DNA of 7,571 bases from contig VYDD01000171.1 of NCBI GenBank assembly GCA_009843625.1, positions 1 through 7,571 on the forward strand. Reading direction: 5' to 3'. Positions 1 to 4,815 of the stretch are shown here, in pieces (within the stretch, counting starts at the first letter, position 1; every line of letters begins with the position of its first letter). The notes below the pieces were generated by a model that saw only the letters and a list, made by a program, of their open reading frames with translations, did no database searches and was not told the DNA's origin. Source of the stretch: Gammaproteobacteria bacterium (GTDB lineage: Bacteria > Gemmatimonadota > Gemmatimonadetes > Longimicrobiales > Gaopeijiaceae). Position numbers and translations under genes: made by a program.

Positions 1-48
1 GAACGCGGGCGAGCGGCGGTGGTTGTCCGGGTCGTCCAAAATGTTGGA

Positions 49-657
49 ATGGCGTCCTCGAAAGACGGAGGCACGTTGCCCTCGCTCGCACGTTTCCTCG
101 TCGTGCTCGCGCTATGCTTCGCGAGTTCCGGGTGCGACAGCGTCCTCGGTTTACTCGGCATCGGTTCGGGGACTTTGGAGCTGCCGCTGCCCCCCGAGCG
201 TCGGGGCGACAACTACAATTCCACGACCCACCATGAGGGGCTCGCCGGTCTCCAGATCAGGCTCAGCGAAGCCGTTGAGCGCACCTTCGAGGCGGCGGAC
301 CTTCCGGTCGAACCGTTCTCGGTGCCGCGTGACGGCCGGATTCACGTTGACGTGACCCTCGGCGATGGCTCGCGCCAAGTTGCGTCGGGTCGGGGGAGTT
401 GGACGTTGACGCCGGGCACGGAATGGAGGCTCAGGTTCGAGCGCGGTCCGTTCTTCGTTGAGGATTGGATGAGATGGAGATCCCCGGCCCCCTTCCTGCC
501 CCCGAACCGCGGCGAACCCGTCGAGCTTTGCAGCTGGCCGACATGCAAGGAGTACTGGCGCTTCGAGATCGCCGAGGAGGCGCGCAACTATGCGGGCGAG
601 GTCCTCTGGATGGTGCTCTTGGCGGCCGTACACTGCCCGGAAGGCGCGGTCTGCTAG
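49..657 (+). CDS. Putative lipoprotein of unknown function (possibly partial at the 5' end)
   Basis: I do not recognise this protein. From the ATG at 49 it is 202 aa. It opens with a short polar stretch, then a hydrophobic core (ARFLVVLALCFASSGC) ending in Cys29, which looks like a type II (lipoprotein) signal peptide. The lipobox SSGC is a little off the usual L-A/S-G/A-C. The mature part is mostly polar, with a cysteine pair (CSWPTC) and two further cysteines near the C-terminus (HCPEGAVC), so it probably folds outside the cytoplasm with disulfides. The start is uncertain: an in-frame GTG lies at 19, the frame is open to base 1, and no clear Shine-Dalgarno precedes 19 or 49. I chose 49 because it places the signal peptide at the N-terminus. 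The gene converges on the broken propeller gene. The ORF and export signal are fairly safe; the function is unknown. Confidence 0.6.
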   Translation: MASSKDGGTLPSLARFLVVLALCFASSGCDSVLGLLGIGSGTLELPLPPERRGDNYNSTTHHEGLAGLQIRLSEAVERTFEAADLPVEPFSVPRDGRIHVDVTLGDGSRQVASGRGSWTLTPGTEWRLRFERGPFFVEDWMRWRSPAPFLPPNRGEPVELCSWPTCKEYWRFEIAEEARNYAGEVLWMVLLAAVHCPEGAVC

Positions 658-945
658 AATCGCCTCTGCGGGGATCCCGCGGGGAAGCCTGTCACATCGG
701 TGGCGCAGCCCAGGGGAGCTACGCCGATGTCCAAGCATCTGGCCGGGGCCGAATGCGCGGCGCCGCGAACCCCGTCAGTCTCCATGCGGAGGGGGCTGTG
801 CCGGGTCACCCGCCAACAGCTTCGGCGAAGCTCGTATCGTGGCCGGGATCGGCACGATCGGCCCGCGAAAGTCCTCGGCGATCCCGGAGGGATTCCCCAG
901 CACTCCGCCTCCATTTAGAAGATGCGGAGCGCTGGGGTTGTCAGG
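658..945. other. Convergent intergenic gap with no supported gene
   Basis: This stretch separates the lipoprotein from the oppositely oriented propeller gene. Short frames run through it on both strands, but none has coding character or a recognisable product. One starts at ATG 727 behind a GGGGAG-like sequence, gives 63 low-complexity Arg/Ser/Pro-rich residues and is not supported. A small GC palindrome lies at 668-680 (GCGGG-GAT-CCCGC). The only convincing structure is the long hairpin at 895-937, listed separately. Confidence 0.5.
895..937 (-). terminator. Strong 14-bp hairpin past the end of the propeller gene
   Basis: The left arm CCCCAGCACTCCGC (895-908) and right arm GCGGAGCGCTGGGG (924-937) pair over 14 bp around a 15-nt loop. 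There is a single non-Watson-Crick position. Read as minus-strand RNA that position is a G-U wobble, while on the plus strand it is an A-C mismatch, so the structure favours the propeller transcript, whose stop codon lies 8 nt before it. There is no U-tract after the stem. It may therefore be a 3'-end-stabilising or factor-assisted terminator rather than a classical intrinsic one. It could also shield the convergent lipoprotein gene from read-through. Confidence 0.5.
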
Positions 946-2202
946 CTAATCCCTTCGGATACTTCGGATAGGTTGCGCTCCCGATTCGCGTACGATGCGA
1001 CGCACCTCCACGGTTTGGACGCCCAACTCGTCGGTGACGATGCCAGCGACATGCGTCTCACCGACCCACGTGAGTTCCAGATGTCTCGGCACGGCGACGG
1101 TGGCTGCGAGCGTTCCGTCGGGCGTGAAGACCTTCCATTGAAATGGGTGTTCCACGTACGGCTCGGGGAATCGCTGAACCCAAACGAAGCCCGCCGGTGT
1201 CACGAGAACCTCGGAAAACGCGGGAAAGTGGGAAGGGTACGGGTATTCCTCCCAGTAGGAGCGCGTCCCGGCGATGTCCGGCCGCCCTTGGCGTTCGGCC
1301 CGCTGGATCCTCTCGTGCACGCGTGCGTCCATGTGAGCACGCGACACGGCAATGCGAGCCTCCCCGAACTCCAAGGTGTCGAGGACGTTGCCATCCGCAT
1401 CGTAGCGTACCAACTCGGACGTTTCGCCCGTCCCCACCACGAACCCCTGTGGCGACGACTCGAAAACGGCGCTCAAACCCCAGTGGAGGGGAAAGTCGCT
1501 GTACCCGCGACCATCCGGACGTGGGCTGCGAAATCTCTCTTGGCCGGGGAATGTTCCCAACACCCGGCGGAGGGCCCCATCCGGCTGTAAAAGGATGATG
1601 TCTTAAGTTGCGCGGCTAGCCACCCTCATGGGTATTTCACGGCCAAGACCCAACGCCGGATCCCGGTTGCGGGTGATCCCCACAAATGTGCCGTGACCGG
1701 CACACTCGATCTCTCTCAACCCCGCGTCCTCCACGCGGAAGGTCCGTATGTGATCGAGATCCTGAGAGTACACGGATACACGAGCAGGCCCCGTGGCCGA
1801 AGCGAAGATGGTGTCGCCGCCGCAGTCGTCGACGCGCCTCAGCCGCTGAAACTCGCCGGGGCCATCACCCCTGCGCCCAGTTGCCGCGATCTGCTGGCCG
1901 CTTGCTCGATCGAACGCGACGATTCTCCTCAAGCCCCCATCCGCCACGTAGACGCGATCGCCTCGTATTAGAACGTCCACGACATCCTCGAAGTAGCTCT
2001 CGGAATCGTCACCGACCGTCAGTTCCGGCGGAGCCAGCCGCCACTGCGCCTCGGCCGACGATGCGCAGAAGGCGACGGCGGACACGGAGGCCGCCAACGC
2101 AACCCGCAAGCGGTAAGCGACCTCCGTGACCACCAAGTCCGGAGCAGCCGGACGGCTGAGCCTACTCAGGATCGGTGCGATCCATGCGATTCTCTTCTTC
2201 AT
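946..2202 (-). pseudogene. 6-bladed beta-propeller exported protein, interrupted by one in-frame stop
   Basis: The ATG at 2202 follows a clear ribosome site (AAGGAGG, 6-nt spacer). The frame then runs 199 codons to a TAA at 1605-1603, and the same frame continues for 218 codons to TAG at 948-946. Both halves look like one NHL-like / 6-bladed propeller protein. Upstream of the stop are the typical DRVYVADGGLRRIVAFD strand and GRRGDGPGEFQRLR loop. Downstream are DIILLQPDGALRRVLGTFPG and the later blade VFTPDGTLAATV. Read through, it is 418 codons, near the usual size of this family, so nothing large is missing. A signal peptide ends at about residue 52 (CASSAEA before QW), preceded by an unusual 31-residue N-terminal extension. 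The protein was probably periplasmic or surface-exposed; ligand and function are unknown. The 3' half could in theory be made from GTG 1563, but it would lack a signal peptide and an obvious ribosome site. A sequencing error at the stop is the main alternative to a real nonsense mutation. Confidence 0.75.
1603..1605 (-). other. Premature TAA stop inside the propeller gene
   Basis: Codon 200 of the propeller frame reads TAA on the minus strand, between ...MRVASRAT and DIILLQPDG.... The reading frame is identical before and after it, so one substitution (for example CAA to TAA) is enough to explain it and no frameshift is needed. Residues just before the stop (ASRAT) are not diagnostic of the family, so a small pair of compensating indels cannot be excluded. 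Confidence 0.8.
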
Positions 2203-2208
2203 GGTCTT

Positions 2209-2215
2209 CCTCCTT
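2209..2215 (-). promoter_or_regulatory. Ribosome binding site of the propeller gene
   Basis: Minus-strand AAGGAGG ends 6 nt before the ATG at 2202, a near-perfect Shine-Dalgarno at good spacing. It fixes the start at ATG 2202 even though the frame is open further upstream to 2496. A second, weaker GGAGGT (2125-2120) sits 10 nt before an in-frame TTG at 2109, which could begin a shorter form. Confidence 0.75.
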
Positions 2216-2234
2216 GTTGAAGAGTGGTGTGTTC

Positions 2235-2267
2235 TGTCCCTCGCGCGCCGGTTTGCGCGGAGGGACA
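2235..2267 (-). promoter_or_regulatory. Hairpin in the propeller leader
   Basis: TGTCCCTC and GAGGGACA form an outer 8-bp stem. After a one-base bulge it continues with GCGC/GCGC, giving 12 bp around an 8-nt loop. It ends about 20 nt upstream of the AAGGAGG ribosome site of the propeller gene, with no U-tract on either side. It could be a 5' UTR structure affecting translation or mRNA stability, or the DNA dyad of a regulator site. The sequence alone does not decide between these. Confidence 0.4.
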
Positions 2268-2486
2268 ATTCAGGATAACCATCGCGCTTCCGAGCAACCA
2301 CGGGAAAACCCCTGTATTTCGTGACGGGAGAAACCCGGAGTCGCGTGGGGGGAGATTCCCCGCGAGCCGCCGGGCCCCCGGACTGCCTTGCCTCGAAAGA
2401 GCCGGGACATCGGCGCACCAAGGCAATTGGGAATCCGGAGTCTCGGTCGCCGGGATGAGAAGCGGGGCCACCGTCCGCCACTATGC

Positions 2487-2549
2487 CGAGTGTCACTATA
2501 GCGTCGGGGACCCGGACTGGCTATATTCTACATTATCCAACCAATATGG
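2487..2549. promoter_or_regulatory. AT-rich island, candidate promoter zone
   Basis: Within strongly GC-rich surroundings this stretch carries several -10-like hexamers: TATATT (2522-2527) and TACATT (2529-2534) on the plus strand, and TATAGT (2499-2494) on the minus strand. No good TTGACA-like -35 sits at 16-18 bp from any of them. A plus-strand start here would give the three-gene operon a leader of roughly 190 nt. The call rests mainly on composition and position, so confidence is low. Confidence 0.22.
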
Positions 2550-2735
2550 CTGCTGATGGGCCGTCCGGTCCTAATCGTCCTGCCGAATACGTGCCCCCGA
2601 ACGGGGAACACGCCGGACCACAGTACGACTTCCCACCGTGTACTACGACGGCCCGGCTCCTCACGAAGGATATCCGGCGGCATCCATTGGAGACGAGCCC
2701 CAAACCGCCAGCCTCCGGACAAGGAGAAAGGACCG

Positions 2736-3302
2736 ATGCGAAACACCACCACCACCACCACCGCCGTTGCCGTCGTCCTGCTCGCCCTGACCGCTTGCGC
2801 CGACGCCATCCCGGCCCCGGACATGGACGCCCCCGAGGCTCCGGAGGTGACGGCGGCGCTCGACTGGGCCGAAGCGGCGGACATGGAGTTCGGCGCGGCC
2901 CCGTTCTCGCCCCCCGGCTGGCCCTACCGGATCGGCGACGAGATCCCCGATGACGACGCGCGCCAGCTTCTCAAGCGATACCCCGATTTTTTCGGCATCA
3001 AAGCCGTCAACTGGGTGAATGGCCGGGCCTTCGGAGCCCAGTTCATCGAGCCGGGCAGAACCTACGAGAGTATTACCTACTTGGGTCACTTCCCGAAGAA
3101 GGTTGACCGCGCCAGGTACGAGAGCTGGCGGCGTAGGGGGATGCCCGTGGAAATGCCGCTGCCCCCAGGAGGGAACGTGGAACTGGCATTGGGCGACCGC
3201 TTCGAGCAAAGCCAAGGCGCGGTGCTGGATTCGCTGGACGTGCTCCGGGCGCGCTGGCACGAGCCGTTCCGAAGCCGGTACGGCAAGGACGGCAAACGAT
3301 GA
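2736..3302 (+). CDS. Putative lipoprotein, first gene of a three-gene exported-protein operon
   Basis: I do not recognise this 188-aa protein. It starts at ATG 2736, 9 nt after AAGGAG (2721-2726); the longer in-frame start at 2556 is rejected because it would bury the signal peptide. The N-terminus is a textbook lipoprotein signal: a short Arg/Asn/Thr region with six consecutive threonines, a hydrophobic stretch AVAVVLLAL, then lipobox LTAC with Cys21. After the Cys comes an acidic, proline-rich linker (residues about 25-40). A mixed polar domain follows with PYRIGDEIPDDDARQLLKRY and WVNGRAFGAQFIEPG segments, and the C-terminus is basic (RSRYGKDGKR). There is no cysteine after Cys21 and no catalytic motif that I can name. 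It overlaps the next gene by 4 nt (ATGA), implying translational coupling. It is likely membrane-anchored outside the cytoplasm; any role as partner, anchor or inhibitor of the next gene's product is inference. Confidence 0.75.
   Translation: MRNTTTTTTAVAVVLLALTACADAIPAPDMDAPEAPEVTAALDWAEAADMEFGAAPFSPPGWPYRIGDEIPDDDARQLLKRYPDFFGIKAVNWVNGRAFGAQFIEPGRTYESITYLGHFPKKVDRARYESWRRRGMPVEMPLPPGGNVELALGDRFEQSQGAVLDSLDVLRARWHEPFRSRYGKDGKR
2745..2762 (+). repeat. (ACC)6 trinucleotide repeat inside the lipoprotein signal peptide
   Basis: Six perfect ACC units encode Thr4-Thr9 of the lipoprotein at 2736. As a triplet repeat, slippage would keep the frame and change only the length of the signal peptide n-region. 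In another frame the same bases read as six histidines, which is not a real product. Confidence 0.9.
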
Positions 3303-4012
3303 GGCGCGCGGCATGGTTCGCGCTTGCCGTCGCGCTCTTGTTCGCGAGCCGCCCGGCTTCGGCCCAGCAAGCCCACGACGAAAACGGCCAGAGTTGTCTT
3401 ATATCGGAGGGTGCCGAAAAGTGCGCGGTGAAGCACTTCAAGCAACGAACGAAGCTGACGGGCAAGGTGCTGCAAGACTGGAAGAACGATTTCACGGGAG
3501 CGAAGTGGAAGGCGGACAGCAACTGCCAGAAGGTGAAGGCTGGATTGCTGGAAGCCTTCAACATGGCGGAAAACGCGGTGGACGGCGAAATCATGGAAAT
3601 CTACTTCGCCCTTCGGAAGGACAACGACGCCTACTGGACGGGCAGCTATTGGGACAGCCTGAACTACAACACGGAAAACCTGATCGTCGTCAACGACACG
3701 CTGGACGACGCCGGGAAGTGGGTGACCTTCCTGCACGAGGGAGCCCACCATGCGGGCTACACGCATTCGGGGAGCTTCACGGCCTACGACGCGGAGGATT
3801 GCGCCACGGAGGGGGAGGACGACCCCGGCGGCGGGGGAAGCAACGAGAACGACCCGGACCCCGACGATCCGACCTGCACGACTACAACGGAGTGGGTGCA
3901 TGGGGGTTGGCGTTACTGTGGGAGCAATTGGAGTGGCGGGGACCTGCCGGACCTTACCGTTTGTGTCGAGGAAATCTACATACCCGTGGAGGTGACGATA
4001 TGCGAGAGCTAG
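3299..4012 (+). CDS. Secreted putative zinc metalloprotease with HExxHxxGxxH motif
   Basis: This 237-aa protein opens with a clear Sec signal peptide (MRRAAWFALAVALLFAS..., likely cleaved after ASA at about residue 22). Residues 146-156 read HEGAHHAGYTH, an exact HExxHxxGxxH zinc-binding signature as in metzincins: His146, His150 and His156 would bind zinc and Glu147 would act as the general base. The motif is preceded by a hydrophobic segment (WVTFL) typical of the active-site helix. No methionine follows the motif, so the Met-turn that defines true metzincins is absent. Asp164 or Asp167 just downstream could instead make it aspzincin-like. An acidic Gly/Asp/Asn linker (171-190) leads to a small C-terminal domain with four cysteines (193, 207, 222, 235); four more lie at 33, 42, 76 and 168. 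It overlaps the upstream lipoprotein gene by 4 nt and the next gene by 13 nt. Family membership and substrate are unknown; activity is inferred from the motif only. Confidence 0.75.
   Translation: MRRAAWFALAVALLFASRPASAQQAHDENGQSCLISEGAEKCAVKHFKQRTKLTGKVLQDWKNDFTGAKWKADSNCQKVKAGLLEAFNMAENAVDGEIMEIYFALRKDNDAYWTGSYWDSLNYNTENLIVVNDTLDDAGKWVTFLHEGAHHAGYTHSGSFTAYDAEDCATEGEDDPGGGGSNENDPDPDDPTCTTTTEWVHGGWRYCGSNWSGGDLPDLTVCVEEIYIPVEVTICES
3988..3995 (+). promoter_or_regulatory. Ribosome binding site of the third operon gene
   Basis: GGAGGTGA, a full match to the anti-Shine-Dalgarno core, lies inside the 3' end of the metalloprotease-like gene, 4 nt before ATG 4000. It settles the start of the third gene, whose frame is otherwise open far upstream to 3019. 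Confidence 0.75.
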
Positions 4013-4539
4013 CAACGGTTTTCACGGCGGCGGCGGTTCTTCTGCTGGCGGCTCCGGTCGCGGGGCAGGAGGGGTCCGACACGACGGAGACCGCCGACAC
4101 GACGGTATACGAGGGCGCGAAGTTTCCGCTGTGGGTGATGGTGGAGGACGTCGAGGGGGACGCGGGCGCGCACCGGGTGTCCGTGGCGGTGGCGTGGGAC
4201 GACTACCGCTCAACGCTTCCGTTCTCCGTCGAGGTGGGGCCGGGAGACCTGACGGTGTTCCTTCCGAAGACGGAGGACGCGGACGAATCGGACCTGTCCG
4301 AAGGCTGCCGGTTCACAAGTACCCGGATGGACCACGGCAACCCGAACACGCATCCCGCCGTCCGGGCGGACGCGGACTGTCTCGCCCCCCCGGCGGAGTT
4401 GCTTCCGCTGATCGGGATCGAGTACACGGGCGCCCCGGCGCCGATGGCCTGCAGGGAAGCGGCGCGGAAGGACGGGTCGGAAGACCCGGCGATCCGCTAT
4501 TACGGCTGCTACTTCTCCGCCCCGCCGGACGAAGGCTGA
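4000..4539 (+). CDS. Secreted four-cysteine protein of unknown function, third operon gene
   Basis: I do not recognise this 179-aa protein. ATG 4000 follows a perfect Shine-Dalgarno and overlaps the end of the metalloprotease-like gene by 13 nt, so the two are surely co-transcribed and probably coupled. Residues 1-22 form a signal peptide (MRELATVFTAAAVLLLAAPV, then AGQ). A Ser/Thr/Asp-rich linker (24-37) follows. A region of alternating hydrophobic residues (FPLWVMVEDV, HRVSVAVAWDDY, FSVEVGPGDLTVFL) then suggests a small beta-sandwich. The C-terminal half carries Cys103, Cys127, Cys151 and Cys170, enough for two disulfides. There is no lipobox, transmembrane segment or catalytic motif. Its position after a putative protease would suit a partner, chaperone or inhibitor, but that is only inference from context. 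Confidence 0.72.
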   Translation: MRELATVFTAAAVLLLAAPVAGQEGSDTTETADTTVYEGAKFPLWVMVEDVEGDAGAHRVSVAVAWDDYRSTLPFSVEVGPGDLTVFLPKTEDADESDLSEGCRFTSTRMDHGNPNTHPAVRADADCLAPPAELLPLIGIEYTGAPAPMACREAARKDGSEDPAIRYYGCYFSAPPDEG

Positions 4540-4540
4540 C

Positions 4541-4580
4541 GGGAAAGACCCCGAAAACCGAGGGGGAAAGACGCCCCCGG
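4541..4580 (+). terminator. Tandem GGGAAAGAC-type hairpins after the operon
   Basis: Directly after the third gene's stop, GGGAAAGAC occurs twice (4541-4549 and 4564-4572), each followed by a C-run. The second copy can form GGGGG-AAAGACG-CCCCC (4562-4578); the first forms only a 3-4 bp stem. There is no T-tract, so termination here is a guess based on position and GC hairpins. Confidence 0.3.
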
Positions 4581-4685
4581 ACGGCCCGCGACGCCGTTCG
4601 GGTGACGTTTGCCGATCCGATTGACAACCGAATGACAATCAACGTCGGAAAACAGGGTGTCGGGAGGTGGACGATTTGGGCTCTC

Positions 4686-4708
4686 CGAACTCCTTGGTGA
4701 GGAGTCCG
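4686..4708 (-). terminator. Hairpin downstream of ctaD
   Basis: CGAACTCCT-TGGTG-AGGAGTCCG forms a 9-bp stem with a 5-nt loop. As minus-strand RNA every position pairs (one G-U), while as plus-strand RNA there is an A-C mismatch, so it fits the end of the ctaD transcript better. It lies about 108 nt past the ctaD stop and has no U-tract. A smaller palindrome GCGGG-AGT-CCCGC is at 4716-4728. Confidence 0.35.
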
Positions 4709-4761
4709 AGCAGGTGCGGGAGTCCCGCCATTCAGATCGGTTTCTCCCGCTTTCGGGGCAC

Positions 4762-4779
4762 GGTCCAGCAAGGTCCAGC
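4762..4779. repeat. Short direct repeat GGTCCAGC
   Basis: Two copies of GGTCCAGC (4762-4769 and 4772-4779) are separated by AA in the gap between the convergent operons. No function is evident, and it could be chance in GC-rich DNA. Confidence 0.4.
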
Positions 4780-4815
4780 GCAACGGCAGGAAACGCAGAT
4801 CGTGCAGCCCTGTAA

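Larger units (their letters stand above)
2203..2735. other. 533-nt divergent intergenic region
   Basis: This region lies between the divergently oriented propeller gene and the three-gene exported-protein operon, so it should hold both promoters. Frames crossing it, including one read from 2224, show no coding character. Visible elements are the leader hairpin at 2235-2267, a 7-bp inverted repeat TGCCTTG/CAAGGCA (2384-2390 and 2419-2425) and an AT-rich island near 2490-2550. I found no convincing -35/-10 pair in either direction. On the minus strand TATCCT (2277-2272) could be a -10 box, but without a matching -35. Confidence 0.5.

Noticed and set aside
727..918. Small plus-strand ORF with a GGGGAG-like ribosome site
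   Set aside because: The 63 residues are low-complexity Arg/Ser/Pro-rich with no domain, and the frame runs into the hairpin at 895-937.
922..1590. 222-codon plus-strand open frame across the 3' half of the propeller
   Set aside because: It is antisense to clear propeller sequence, with no domain or ribosome site of its own.
1603..1605. Programmed recoding of the stop codon
   Set aside because: TAA is not the selenocysteine or pyrrolysine codon and no recoding structure is evident; a nonsense mutation or sequencing error is simpler.
2494..2501. CACTATAG, resembling the end of a phage T7 promoter
   Set aside because: Only the last eight bases match; the upstream recognition half is absent, so it is most likely chance.
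2745..2762. Apparent six-histidine tag
   Set aside because: It is an out-of-frame reading of the (ACC)6 repeat; the supported frame reads six threonines in a lipoprotein signal.
3019..3999. Long in-frame extension of the third operon gene
   Set aside because: The extension overlaps two better-supported genes and would bury the signal peptide that begins at ATG 4000 behind a perfect Shine-Dalgarno.
3086..4015. 309-codon minus-strand open frame opposite the exported-protein operon
   Set aside because: It has no export signal or domain and its residue use is typical of an antisense shadow. The plus strand has three ribosome-site-supported genes with signal peptides.
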